A DNA stretch of 64,000 nt from Roseateles depolymerans (lineage in GTDB: Bacteria > Pseudomonadota > Gammaproteobacteria > Burkholderiales > Burkholderiaceae_C), in assembly GCA_003241055.1 (NCBI GenBank), contig QFOD01000002.1, positions 1 to 64,000 of the forward strand, read 5' to 3'. The notes beneath the pieces are model-generated. The model saw only the letters and a program-made list of their open reading frames with translations. It was not told where the DNA came from and did no database searches. Position 1 is the first letter of the stretch, and each line of letters begins with the position of its first letter. Shown piece after piece: positions 1-8,477 of this stretch. The position numbers were made by a program, and so were the translations under genes.

Positions 1-138
1 AGCGGCCTTCTTCGCCGGAGCAGCAGCCTTCTTGGCCGGAGCGGCCTTCTTCGCCGGAGCAGCAGCCTTCTTGGCCGGAGCGGCCTTCTTCGCCGGAGCG
101 GCCTTCTTGGCCGGGGCGGCCTTCTTTGCAGTTGCCAT
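1..138 (-). CDS. Histone H1-like Ala/Lys/Pro-rich DNA-binding protein (5' part only)
   Basis: Only the first 46 codons are in the window; the gene runs off its left edge. After Met-Ala-Thr-Ala the sequence is almost pure repetition of KKAAPA and KKAAAPA units, as in the lysine/alanine-rich histone H1-like proteins of Burkholderiales, which bind DNA non-specifically and help compact the nucleoid. The start is supported by an AAGGAG ribosome-binding site at about 144-149. The DNA itself is a tandem array of roughly 15-18 bp units, so repeat number is likely to vary between strains. Family assignment comes from composition only; the C-terminus is unseen. Confidence 0.8.
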   Translation of the reverse strand, partial: MATAKKAAPAKKAAPAKKAAPAKKAAAPAKKAAPAKKAAAPAKKAA

Positions 139-352
139 GGTTTTCTCCTTGATCAAGTAGGAAAGTCACCGCCCCACACCAACCGGTTGGTGCAGATGCG
201 GCTATTCATCGCCCGAGAGTCGCTCAGGAGGAACGCCTCGGTGCGATGAATCGGATCGCCATGCAGCCCCGCCACGTCGTGATGCGTGTGATTGCGGGTT
301 TCGCTCGGTGACTGCATGGACTAATGCTTGATCGGGTTGGCAGCTGGGGAGA
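139..352. other. Intergenic spacer between the H1-like gene and nrdB
   Basis: No convincing gene is present. The stretch holds the upstream region of the H1-like gene (reading leftward) and the 3' flank of nrdB. I saw no strong hairpin followed by a T tract that would mark the nrdB terminator. Confidence 0.5.
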
Positions 353-1510
353 TCAGTCCCAGCTCAACGCACCACCGGACTGGTACTCGATGACACGCGT
401 CTCGAAGAAGTTGCGCTCCTTCTTCAGGTCGATCATCTCGCTCATCCAGGGGAACGGGTTCTCTTCGTTGGGGAACAGCGCGTCAAGGCCGATCTGCACC
501 GCACGGCGATTGGCGATGAAGCGCAGATAGCCCTTGAACATCGAGGCGTTCAGGCCGAGCACGCCGCGCGGCATCGTGTCCTCGGCGTAGCGGTATTCGA
601 GATCGACCGCCTTCAGGAACAACGCCTTGATCTCTTCCTTGAACTCGGCCGTCCACAGGTGCGGGTTCTCGAGCTTGATCTGGTTGATCAGGTCGATGCC
701 GAAGTTGCAGTGCATGGACTCGTCGCGCAGGATGTACTGGTACTGCTCGGCCGCACCGGTCATCTTGTTCTGGCGGCCCATGGCCAGGATCTGCGTGAAG
801 CCGACGTAGAAGAACAGGCCTTCCATCAGGCACGCGAAGACGATCAGAGACTTCAGCAGCGTCTGGTCGGCTGCGGCCGTACCCGTCGTAAACGACGGGT
901 CCATGATGGCCTCGATGAACGGGATCAGGAATTCGTCCTTGTCACGGATGGAATCCACCTCGTGATAGGCATTGAAGATCTCGCTCTCGTCCAGACCCAG
1001 GCTCTCGACGATGTACTGGTAGGCGTGCGTGTGGATGGCCTCTTCGAAGGCCTGACGCAGCAGGAACTGTCGGCACTCGGGCGCCGTGATGTGGCGATAG
1101 GTGCCCAGCACGATGTTGTTCGCCGCCAGCGAGTCGGCCGTGACGAAGAAGCCAAGATTGCGCTTGATGATGCGGCGCTCGTCTTCGGTCAGCCCGTTAG
1201 GGTCCTTCCAGAGCGCGATGTCGCGGCTCATGTTCACTTCCTGCGGCATCCAGTGATTGGCGCAGGTGGCGAGGTACTTCTCCCAGGCCCACTTGTACTT
1301 GAAGGGCACGAGCTGGTTGACGTCCGTCTGGCCGTTGATGATGCGCTTGTCGGCGGCCTTCACGCGGCGTGCAGCGCCGGCTTCGGCGGACAGGCGTGCC
1401 GCAGGCACTGCGGCGGACGCGGCTTGCGGCGCGTGAGACGCCGAGGGCTGGGCCGCAGTCTTGCCTGCGGCGTTTTTGTCGACGGACTGATCTTCGTCCC
1501 AATCCAGCAT
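353..1510 (-). CDS. nrdB: Class Ia ribonucleoside-diphosphate reductase, beta subunit
   Basis: 385 aa radical-generating small subunit of aerobic ribonucleotide reductase. It supplies the tyrosyl radical used by NrdA to reduce NDPs to dNDPs. Diiron ligands are visible: E157-x-x-H160, E230 and E264-x-x-H267, with D126 in the expected upstream position. The radical tyrosine is conserved at Y164, seven residues after E157, which separates it from tyrosine-less class Ic enzymes. The first ~50 residues are an Ala/Pro-rich low-complexity extension; the C-terminal tail ending in LSWD should dock to NrdA. It lies 148 bp downstream of nrdA on the same strand and is probably co-transcribed from the NrdR-controlled promoter upstream of nrdA. 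Confidence 0.96.
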   Translation of the reverse strand: MLDWDEDQSVDKNAAGKTAAQPSASHAPQAASAAVPAARLSAEAGAARRVKAADKRIINGQTDVNQLVPFKYKWAWEKYLATCANHWMPQEVNMSRDIALWKDPNGLTEDERRIIKRNLGFFVTADSLAANNIVLGTYRHITAPECRQFLLRQAFEEAIHTHAYQYIVESLGLDESEIFNAYHEVDSIRDKDEFLIPFIEAIMDPSFTTGTAAADQTLLKSLIVFACLMEGLFFYVGFTQILAMGRQNKMTGAAEQYQYILRDESMHCNFGIDLINQIKLENPHLWTAEFKEEIKALFLKAVDLEYRYAEDTMPRGVLGLNASMFKGYLRFIANRRAVQIGLDALFPNEENPFPWMSEMIDLKKERNFFETRVIEYQSGGALSWD

Positions 1511-1615
1511 GGTGTGCTTCCTATGACTTCGAATTATCGGCAGGGCTAGCGCGATTCAACAAGGATTAGCCGCAGCGATTGCGTGCTCTTGTTGCGCAAG
1601 GGCATCGAAAACGAA

Positions 1616-1647
1616 GGCGATCCACTTGTCTATACAAGCAGATCGCC
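1616..1647 (-). promoter_or_regulatory. Hairpin in the nrdA-nrdB spacer
   Basis: A 7 bp arm GGCGATC (1616-1622) pairs with GATCGCC (1641-1647), and inside it CTTG pairs with CAAG around a six-base loop, separated by a 2x2 internal loop. It lies between the nrdA stop and nrdB start. Read leftward, it is followed by a moderately T-rich TTCGTTTTCG. It could attenuate read-through or stabilise the upstream mRNA, setting the NrdA:NrdB ratio; that role is inference. Confidence 0.4.
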
Positions 1648-1658
1648 ATTCGATGCGC

Positions 1659-4556
1659 TTACTGGCAGGCCTCGCAGTCGGGGTTGTCGATCGAGCAGAA
1701 CTTCATGTCCGTTGCCGGCAGCTCGGGCTCGACGCTGGTCGTGACCGACGGTGCCGCGCTCGCGGCAGGCGCACTGTTGGCATTGACCGCATTGAGCTGA
1801 CCCGAGCGCGTGACCGTGCTCTTCTCGATCTGCGTGGCGCTGATGGTGCGCAGGTAGTAGGTCGTCTTCAGGCCGCGCTGCCAGGCCAGCTTGTAGGTCT
1901 CATCGAGCTTCTTGCCCGACGCACCAGCCATGTAGATGTTCAGGCTCTGCGCCTGGTCGATCCACTTCTGACGACGCGAGCCGGCCTCGATCAGCCATTG
2001 CGGGTCCACCTCGAAGGCCGTGGCGTACAGCGCCTTGATGTCCTCGGGCACGCGGTCGATGCGGCGCAGCGAGCCGTCGAAGTGCTTGAGGTCCATCACC
2101 ATCACGTCGTCCCACAGGCCCAGGGCCTTGAGGTCGCGCACCAGGTACTCGTTGATGACGGTGAACTCGCCCGACAGGTTGGACTTCACCGAGAGGTTGC
2201 CGAAGCAGGGCTCGATGGACGCATCCACGCCGATGATGTTCGAGATGGTGGCCGTCGGCGCGATGGCGACGCAGTTGCTGTTGCGCATGCCGAAGGAGGC
2301 AATGCGGCCACGCAGCGCATCCCAGTCCAGCGACGTGGAACGGTCCACGTCCACATAGCCGCCGCGGGCCTCGGCCAGCAGGTCCAGCGAGTCGATCGGC
2401 AGGATGCCGCGGTCCCACAGCGAGCCCTTGTAGGACGAGTAGCGACCACGCTCCTCGGCCAGCTCGGTCGACGCCCAGTAGGCCTGATAGCAGACGGCTT
2501 CCATCGAGCGGTCGGCAAACTCGACGGCCGCCGGCGACGCGTAGGGCGTGCGCAGCTGGTACAGCGCGTCCTGGAAGCCCATGATGCCCAGGCCCACCGG
2601 ACGGTGACGCAGGTTGGAGTCACGCGCCTTCTTGACCGCGTAGTAGTTGATGTCGATCACGTTGTCGAGCATGCGCATCGCGGTCGACACGGTCTTCTTC
2701 AGCTTCACCAGGTCGATCGCGCCGTCCTTCAGATGCTGGGCCAGGTTGACCGAACCGAGGTTGCACACGGCGATCTCGCTGTCATTGGTGTTCAGCGTGA
2801 TCTCGGTGCACAGGTTGGACGAGTGCACGACGCCGACATGCTGCTGCGGGCTGCGCACGTTGCAGGCGTCCTTGAACGTGATCCAGGGGTGGCCGGTCTC
2901 GAACAGCATGGACAGCATCTTGCGCCACAGGTCCTTGGCCGGCATGCGCTTGAACAGCTTGATCTCGCCGCGATCGACCTTGTTTTCATAGGCCACATAG
3001 GCCTTCTCGAAGGCGGCACCGAACAGGTCGTGCAGGTCCGGGCAGGTGGACGGGCTGAACAGCGTCCAGTCACCGCCCTCGATCACGCGCTTCATGAACA
3101 GGTCGGGAATCCAGTTCGCCGTGTTCATGTCATGCGTGCGGCGGCGGTCGTCGCCGGTGTTCTTGCGCAGGTCCAGGAACTCCTCGATGTCCAGGTGCCA
3201 GCTCTCCAGGTAGGCACAGACCGCGCCCTTGCGCTTGCCGCCCTGGTTCACGGCCACCGCCGTGTCGTTGACCACCTTCAGGAAGGGCACGACGCCCTGG
3301 CTCTTGCCGTTGGTGCCCTTGATGTGCGAGCCCAGCGCGCGCACCGGGGTCCAGTCGTTGCCCAGGCCGCCGGCGAACTTGCTCAGCAGCGCGTTTTCCT
3401 TCAACGCCTCGTAGATGCCGTCCAGGTCGTCGCTGACGGTCGTCAGGTAGCAGGACGACAGCTGCGAGCGGCGCGTGCCGCTGTTGAACAGCGTCGGCGT
3501 GGAGCTCATGAAGTCGAACGAGGACAGCACCTCGTAGAACTCGATGGCGCGGGCTTCGCGGTCGATCTCGTTCAGCGCCAGGCCCATGGCCACGCGCATG
3601 AAGAAGGCCTGCGGCATCTCGATGCGCTGCTCGTCGATGTGCAGGAAATAGCGGTCGTACAGGGTCTGCAGGCCGAGGTAGTCGAACTGCTGGTCGCGCT
3701 CGGCCTTCAGGGCCGCGCCGAGGCGGGCCAGGTCGTACTGCTGTAGCTTCTCGTCCAGCAGCTCGGCCTGCACGCCGCGCTTGATGTAGCGCGGGAAGTA
3801 CTCGGCATAGCGCTCCTGCATCTGGGCCTGCGTGACGTCCTCGCCGAGGATCTCGCGGCGGATCGTGTGCAGCAGCAGGCGGGCCGTGGCGCGGCTGTAG
3901 CCGGGGTCCTTCTCGATCAGCGTGCGCGACGCCAGGATGGCGGCCTTGTAGACCTCGTCCATGGGCACGCCGTCATACAGGTTGCGCTGCGTCTCCGCCA
4001 GCACGGGGTCGGGGCGGACATCGGCGCCCAGGTCGGCGCAGGCCGACTGGATCAGCGCGTTCAGCGCCTTCAGGTCGAGCGCGCGGCGCTCGCCGCGATC
4101 CGTCACCATGAACTGGGGCTCGGCCGCACGCGTGGCTTCGCCATGCGCAGCGCGCTCCTGGGCGCGGCGCTCGCGGTACAGCACATAGGCACGCGCCACC
4201 TCATGATGGCCGCCACGCATCAGGCCCAGCTCTACCTGGTCCTGCACATCCTCAATGTGGAAGGTGCCGCCACTCGGGCGCGAGCGCATCAGCGCGCGCA
4301 CCACTGCCTGGGTCAGCTGCTCGACCGCCTCACGCACGCTCACCGACGAGGCCCCACCGGTTCCATGCACCGCCAGGAAGGCCTTCATCAAAGCCACCGC
4401 GATCTTGCTCGGCTCGAACGCCACGACGGCGCCGTTGCGGCGAATGATCTGGTAGCCATGGAAGTTGGCCGGCGTGGCCTGCGCGGCGGTCGTCGCGTCG
4501 GATTCAAACGCGACCGGTGCAACGGGCGACTGGCCCGGGGCGGCTTCATGCAGCAT
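1659..4556 (-). CDS. nrdA: Class Ia ribonucleoside-diphosphate reductase, alpha subunit
   Basis: 965 aa catalytic large subunit. An N-terminal ATP-cone (about residues 34-130, starting YQIIRRNG) provides allosteric activity control by ATP/dATP. The catalytic barrel carries the SNLCTEI motif (thiyl-radical Cys with flanking Asn and Glu) and the AVCNLGSVNLA stretch with the second active-site Cys. The C-terminus ends CSIDNPDCEACQ, giving the mobile cysteine pair re-reduced by thioredoxin/glutaredoxin. It is longer than E. coli NrdA (about 760 aa), as is usual for the Burkholderiales form. The start at 4556 has AAGGATTCCCTC upstream. Expression is probably repressed by NrdR at the paired boxes 4791-4837, through a leader of about 230 nt. 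Confidence 0.96.
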   Translation of the reverse strand: MLHEAAPGQSPVAPVAFESDATTAAQATPANFHGYQIIRRNGAVVAFEPSKIAVALMKAFLAVHGTGGASSVSVREAVEQLTQAVVRALMRSRPSGGTFHIEDVQDQVELGLMRGGHHEVARAYVLYRERRAQERAAHGEATRAAEPQFMVTDRGERRALDLKALNALIQSACADLGADVRPDPVLAETQRNLYDGVPMDEVYKAAILASRTLIEKDPGYSRATARLLLHTIRREILGEDVTQAQMQERYAEYFPRYIKRGVQAELLDEKLQQYDLARLGAALKAERDQQFDYLGLQTLYDRYFLHIDEQRIEMPQAFFMRVAMGLALNEIDREARAIEFYEVLSSFDFMSSTPTLFNSGTRRSQLSSCYLTTVSDDLDGIYEALKENALLSKFAGGLGNDWTPVRALGSHIKGTNGKSQGVVPFLKVVNDTAVAVNQGGKRKGAVCAYLESWHLDIEEFLDLRKNTGDDRRRTHDMNTANWIPDLFMKRVIEGGDWTLFSPSTCPDLHDLFGAAFEKAYVAYENKVDRGEIKLFKRMPAKDLWRKMLSMLFETGHPWITFKDACNVRSPQQHVGVVHSSNLCTEITLNTNDSEIAVCNLGSVNLAQHLKDGAIDLVKLKKTVSTAMRMLDNVIDINYYAVKKARDSNLRHRPVGLGIMGFQDALYQLRTPYASPAAVEFADRSMEAVCYQAYWASTELAEERGRYSSYKGSLWDRGILPIDSLDLLAEARGGYVDVDRSTSLDWDALRGRIASFGMRNSNCVAIAPTATISNIIGVDASIEPCFGNLSVKSNLSGEFTVINEYLVRDLKALGLWDDVMVMDLKHFDGSLRRIDRVPEDIKALYATAFEVDPQWLIEAGSRRQKWIDQAQSLNIYMAGASGKKLDETYKLAWQRGLKTTYYLRTISATQIEKSTVTRSGQLNAVNANSAPAASAAPSVTTSVEPELPATDMKFCSIDNPDCEACQ

Positions 4557-4671
4557 GAGGGAATCCTTTGTTGGTCAATGTGGTTCGGCCAAAGCGTTGC
4601 CCAAACCCTGGGGCGAGGCGCCGCTTGGCGATGGGTGTCAAAAGGGGTGTTTCGTTACGCTCGGCGCCGGT

Positions 4672-4691
4672 CGTGCCGGAGATCCGGCACG
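4672..4691. repeat. Perfect inverted repeat in the nrdA leader
   Basis: CGTGCCGGA at 4672-4680 is followed after two bases by its exact reverse complement at 4683-4691. In the nrdA leader RNA this would form a stable 8-9 bp hairpin about 115 nt upstream of the start codon. No U-tract follows it, so it is not a standard terminator. Function unknown. Confidence 0.5.
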
Positions 4692-4790
4692 CTGGCGAGG
4701 CGCCTTGCCCGACATGGCGGGCCACAACAATCGGCGCGATCGTCGGAGCGGTCATCGAGGTTCGTTTCGGTTCGAAGGATACCACGAGGG

Positions 4791-4837
4791 ACACTATATC
4801 TAGGGCATCCGACCTCTTCAATCGCTACCCCTAGTGT
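4791..4837 (-). promoter_or_regulatory. Paired NrdR boxes overlapping a sigma70-type promoter of nrdA
   Basis: Two 16-bp elements, 4791-4806 (ACACTATATCTAGGGC) and 4822-4837 (TCGCTACCCCTAGTGT), each match the outer half of the NrdR consensus acaCwAtATaTwGtgt. Their starts are exactly 31 bp apart, three helical turns, the usual NrdR spacing. On the minus strand a -35 TTGAAG (4821-4816), a 17 bp spacer and a -10 TATAGT (4798-4793) lie between and within the boxes, so NrdR binding would block RNA polymerase. Transcription should begin near 4786, about 230 nt before the nrdA start codon. Confidence 0.85.
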
Positions 4838-4960
4838 CCAAATCGGCCCGCCGCCCGCCGCCGAACCTCGGCCCCGAAGGCTCGGACGGCCGATCAACAC
4901 GGGCCCTGAGCGGCACAGGCCGCGCATCCACTGGGCTCGCGCAAAGAAACGCCCCGCGAA

Positions 4961-4982
4961 GCCGCGCCAATGCTGGCGCGGC
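4961..4982 (-). terminator. Candidate terminator hairpin downstream of pilR
   Basis: A perfect 9 bp stem, GCCGCGCCA (4961-4969) pairing with TGGCGCGGC (4974-4982) around a four-base loop. Read leftward, the T-rich GTTTCTTTG comes only about 20 nt later, so it is not an ideal intrinsic terminator. It lies about 100 bp past the end of pilR, the last gene of its unit. Confidence 0.4.
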
Positions 4983-5083
4983 CGGATTCAGACCGACCCG
5001 CGACGTCGTGGATTCAGCTCGAAAGCAGGCATTTCAAGCAGGGCAAATACCGAGCGACCTGCGCCGCCCCATCCCGCCCGGGG

Positions 5084-6562
5084 TCAGGCCTCGCCCACCG
5101 TGATGGCGAGCCGGGCCATGCGATAGCGGATCTGGCGCAGCGACAGGCCCAGGCTGGCAGCTGCCGCGGTGCGGTTGAAGCGGTGCTGCTCCAGCGCACG
5201 AAGCAGGATGGCCCGTTCCACATCGTCCAGATAGGCCGCCAGATCGGCGGGCAGTTCCTCGGGCAGGCTCAGTCCCTCGACCTGCGGCCCTTGCGCCAGG
5301 GCCCCCTCCAACGCGCCGAACTGCGACTCGCCCCGCGCCTCGTCCAGCGGGCTGTCGAGCTCGCTGTCCGGCAAGCCCAGATCGCCGGCATCGATCCACT
5401 CGCCCCCGGCGAGCGCCAGCGCGCGGTGCAGCAGGTTTTCCAGCTCGCGCACATTGCCCGGAAAGGCATACCGCGCCAGCGTCTGCAGCGCAGCCGGCGT
5501 CAGCCGGGGCGCGGGCGACACGCCCGCATCCTGCGCAATGCGGGCCAGCACCCGAGCGCTGATGGCCGCCAGGTCGCCCAGGCGCTCGCGCAAGGGCGGC
5601 ACCCGGATCTGGATCACATTGAGCCGGTAGAACAGGTCCTGCCGGAAGCGCCCGGCCGCCACCTCGGCGGCCAGGTCCTTGTGGGTGGCACTGAGGATGC
5701 GCACATTGATCGGCGTCTCGGCCACGGCGCCCACCGGCCTCACGCAACGCTCCTGGATCACGCGCAGCAGCTTGCTCTGCATGGCCAGCGGCAGGTCGCC
5801 GATCTCGTCCAGAAAGAGCGTGCCCCCGTCGGCGGCCTGGAAGAACCCTTCCCGGTCCTCGCTGGCCCCGGTGAAGGCACCCTTGCGATAGCCGAAGAAC
5901 TCGGCCTCCAGCAGGTTCTCGGGAATGGCGCCGCAGTTCACGGCCACGAAACGGGCCGCCGCACGAGCGCCCTGCTCATGGATGGCCCGCGCGACGAGTT
6001 CCTTGCCGGTGCCCGACTCGCCCTGCACCAGCACGGGCGCCATGCTGCGTGCCACCTTGTCGATCAAGGCCCGCACCGCACGCATGACCTCGGAATCGCC
6101 AACCAGCCGAGACGCCGCCTTGGAGCCACCTGCGCCGGGTACCGCCCTGGCCGCCGGCACGGCAGCCGCAGCGGGCGCATCGCCCGTCACGCGGCCCAGC
6201 GCCGAGCCCACCACCAAGCGGAACTGGCGCAGGTCCACCGGCTTGGTGAGGTAGTCGTAGGCACCGGCCTTCAAGGCCTCGACCGCGTTCTCGGCGGACC
6301 CGAAGGCGGTGATCACCAGGGCCTTCTCGGGCCGCCCTGCCTGCTCCAGCCAGCGCAGCACCTCCAGGCCATTGCCATCCGGCAGCTTCATGTCGGTGAT
6401 GACCGCGCTGTAGCTGCCCGCGCGCAGATGATCCAGCGCCTCGGACACGCAGCCGGCACTGTCGACCTCGTAGCCTTCGCGCAGCAGCGTCAGCTCATAG
6501 AGCGTACGCAGATCGGGCTCGTCATCAATGACCAGCAATCGGGCAGCAGGCACGGGGCTCAT
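5084..6562 (-). CDS. pilR: NtrC-family sigma54 response regulator, PilR type
   Basis: 492 aa. The N-terminal receiver domain (about 8-120) has the acidic pair D13-D14, phospho-acceptor D57 and a downstream TKP lysine. A central AAA+ sigma54-interaction domain carries GESGTGKE (Walker A) and GAFTGA. The C-terminal Fis-type helix-turn-helix begins near FNRTAAAASLGLSLRQIR. It should be phosphorylated by the overlapping PilS kinase and activate RpoN-dependent promoters, classically that of the type IV pilin gene pilA. The start codon overlaps the pilS stop by 4 nt. PilR rather than another NtrC relative is chosen from the pilS-PP0621-ypjD-ffh neighbourhood. Confidence 0.88.
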   Translation of the reverse strand: MSPVPAARLLVIDDEPDLRTLYELTLLREGYEVDSAGCVSEALDHLRAGSYSAVITDMKLPDGNGLEVLRWLEQAGRPEKALVITAFGSAENAVEALKAGAYDYLTKPVDLRQFRLVVGSALGRVTGDAPAAAAVPAARAVPGAGGSKAASRLVGDSEVMRAVRALIDKVARSMAPVLVQGESGTGKELVARAIHEQGARAAARFVAVNCGAIPENLLEAEFFGYRKGAFTGASEDREGFFQAADGGTLFLDEIGDLPLAMQSKLLRVIQERCVRPVGAVAETPINVRILSATHKDLAAEVAAGRFRQDLFYRLNVIQIRVPPLRERLGDLAAISARVLARIAQDAGVSPAPRLTPAALQTLARYAFPGNVRELENLLHRALALAGGEWIDAGDLGLPDSELDSPLDEARGESQFGALEGALAQGPQVEGLSLPEELPADLAAYLDDVERAILLRALEQHRFNRTAAAASLGLSLRQIRYRMARLAITVGEA

Positions 6563-8238
6563 TCGGGTAGCGGGGTGGGCGTGCGCAGCAGCACGCTGAA
6601 TTCGTTGGCCGACTCATCGACGGCACGGCGGTAGTCGATGCGGGCGCCGTAGCGCTCGCACAGCTCACGGCAAATATAGAGGCCCAGGCCGGAGCCCCGG
6701 CTGCGGGTCGAGAAGAAGGGTTCGAACAGATGCTTCTCGACCTCGGGCGGCACCGGTGGCCCCAGGCTGCTCACGGTCAGCTGCACGGCCTCGGCGCGCG
6801 CGGCCAGGCTCAGGCGCACGGCACCGGTTTCGTTCGTGGAGTGCCGCAGCGCGTTGTCGAGCAGGTTCACGAGCACGCGGCGCAGGTGTTCGGCATCGAA
6901 CAGCACCATCAGCGACGCCTCCGAGATGGTCACGACGAAACGCCCCGGCGCATTCAGCGGCAGGCTGTGCAGCTGCGCCCAGTCGTCCGCGGTCTCACGC
7001 ACCAGCGCACTGGCATCCAGCCGCTGCGCAGGCGTGGCCACGCCGGGCGCGACCTCGGCCACGTCATCCACCAGCCGCTTCAGCCGCTGCACGTTGGAGG
7101 CGATCATCCCGGTCAGCTGCTCGGCCCTCGACCCGGCCAGGTCCTCGGCCAGCAGCGCGTTCGCCTGGCCGATGGCCGCCAACGGGTTGCGGATTTCATG
7201 GGCGATGCCGGCCGACACCCGCCCCATCGCCGCCAGCTTCTCCTGCCGGGTGCGTGCGAGCAGCTCGCGGTTGTCCTCGAGGAACAGCACGCACAGCTCC
7301 TCGCTGCCAGCGCGTTGGCGGGTGAAGCGCAGACGCAGACGCAGGCTGCGAGTGCTGCCACCAGCCACCGGCAGGCTCACATCCAGCTCGGCTCGGCCAC
7401 CCAATGCATGGGCATGCTCCAGCGCGTCGGCCAGCGGCTGCCAGTCGGGCCGGCTGCGCAACGGCCAACGCGGCACCAGGTCGCCCCCGGGCGCGCCGAT
7501 CAGCTCGCGCGCCGCCGGGTTGATCGCGCGCACCAGGCCGCGTCTATCCACAACCAGCACCCCCTCGTGCATCTCGTCGATCACCAGGCGATTGAGCTGC
7601 TCCTGCTGGCGCGCCAGCGCCAGGCTGCCGCGCGCCGTGCGCTCCTCGCGCGCCAGCCGCGCACTGAGCTCGCCGGCCAGCAGGCTCACAGCAAACAAGC
7701 CGCTGCCCACCAGTCCGGCCTGGGTCATGCGCAGGCCCACGTCCACCCCGCGCAAGGCCGGCCAGCCGGCCGATGCCAGCAGCCAGAGCGTCGCCATGGC
7801 CGCCGTGGCAACCGCCAGCAGGCGCGGACTCAGCACCGCCGCCATCAACACCGGCATGACGAACAGCGCACCATAGTTGACCAGCGAGTTATCCAGCAGA
7901 TTCAACGCGCCGAACAGCAGCAGATCGACCCCGATGGCCGCCCACCAGTCCGGACTGCTCAGACGCGCAAACTGCCGTGGCGCGACCGGACGCCGCCGGC
8001 GGGCCCACAGCCACCAGAGCAGCGCCAGCACCGCATAGCAGCTGCTCAGGGCCAGCGTCGAGCGCGTCACCGGGGCTGCCAGCAGCACCGCAATCAGCTG
8101 CGCCACCACCAGCACCAGGCCCAGGGCAGCCCGCGCCGCCAGGAACGCCCGGTGCAGTCGCAGGAACGCGGTGCTGCCCTCGGCGCCCTCCTCGGCCGCG
8201 GCCTCGACGAACCAGCCGCCGATGCTATCGACGCTCAA
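6559..8238 (-). CDS. pilS: Membrane sensor histidine kinase, PilS type
   Basis: 559 aa. The first ~200 residues contain about six hydrophobic segments, as in PilS. A PAS-like linker follows (VVDRRGLVRAINPAARELIG), then a HisKA domain with the phospho-accepting His in AHEIRNPLAAIGQAN near residue 346. The C-terminal HATPase domain has LVNLLDNALRHS (N box) and GSGLGLYICREL (G box). It probably phosphorylates PilR, encoded immediately downstream with a 4 nt overlap. In Pseudomonas the pair senses pilin in the membrane; the signal here is not visible from sequence. Confidence 0.88.
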   Translation of the reverse strand: MSVDSIGGWFVEAAAEEGAEGSTAFLRLHRAFLAARAALGLVLVVAQLIAVLLAAPVTRSTLALSSCYAVLALLWWLWARRRRPVAPRQFARLSSPDWWAAIGVDLLLFGALNLLDNSLVNYGALFVMPVLMAAVLSPRLLAVATAAMATLWLLASAGWPALRGVDVGLRMTQAGLVGSGLFAVSLLAGELSARLAREERTARGSLALARQQEQLNRLVIDEMHEGVLVVDRRGLVRAINPAARELIGAPGGDLVPRWPLRSRPDWQPLADALEHAHALGGRAELDVSLPVAGGSTRSLRLRLRFTRQRAGSEELCVLFLEDNRELLARTRQEKLAAMGRVSAGIAHEIRNPLAAIGQANALLAEDLAGSRAEQLTGMIASNVQRLKRLVDDVAEVAPGVATPAQRLDASALVRETADDWAQLHSLPLNAPGRFVVTISEASLMVLFDAEHLRRVLVNLLDNALRHSTNETGAVRLSLAARAEAVQLTVSSLGPPVPPEVEKHLFEPFFSTRSRGSGLGLYICRELCERYGARIDYRRAVDESANEFSVLLRTPTPLPE

Positions 8239-8477
8239 TACGGACCCCGGCGTTCCTCGAACGCGGCGCGATGCTCGCTGCTACAGAACATGCCACCCAG
8301 GCCGGGCAGGGCCTCGTCGGCCGGCATGTGCAGGCCGCATTCGGCGCAGCTCACCATCTGCTGGGGCTTCTCAGGAACCGGCTGGGCAGCCGGCGGCGGC
8401 GGCTGCCGCTTGGGGCGCACCCGCTTGAGCCCGAACAGATAGAGCAGCAGCAGCGCAATCAGCAGCAGGTACTTCAC
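8235..8477 (-). CDS. PP0621-family small membrane protein with Cys-rich tail
   Basis: 80 aa with one N-terminal transmembrane helix (about residues 2-17), a Pro-rich linker and a C-terminal putative metal site made of CAEC, a later Cys and an SSEH segment. This layout and the position between ypjD and pilS match the PP0621 family of unknown function. It overlaps its neighbours by 4 nt on both sides, so translation is probably coupled with pilS. A role in sensing or in cytochrome maturation would be a guess. Confidence 0.8.
   Translation of the reverse strand: MKYLLLIALLLLYLFGLKRVRPKRQPPPPAAQPVPEKPQQMVSCAECGLHMPADEALPGLGGMFCSSEHRAAFEERRGPY

Larger units (their letters stand above)
4557..5083. 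other. nrdA leader and promoter region, and pilR 3' flank
   Basis: 527 bp without a credible gene. The left half is the inferred ~230 nt nrdA 5' untranslated region, with a perfect inverted repeat at 4672-4691. Next come the NrdR boxes and promoter (4791-4837). The right part is the spacer behind pilR, with a strong hairpin at 4961-4982. Short ORFs here have no recognisable product. Confidence 0.6.

Noticed and set aside
1626..3746. 706-codon open frame antisense to nrdA
   Set aside because: It mirrors a perfectly conserved nrdA. In GC-rich DNA the strand opposite a biased gene is often open. Composition (His/Arg/Gln-rich, no domains) marks it as a shadow.
4546..4821. 91-codon minus-strand ORF overlapping the nrdA start and leader
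   Set aside because: It covers the NrdR-box/leader region, lacks motifs, and is explained by base composition.
6730..8442. 570-codon frame antisense to pilS
   Set aside because: Arg/His/Gln-rich low-information translation opposite a clear histidine kinase; no ribosome-binding site or motif.
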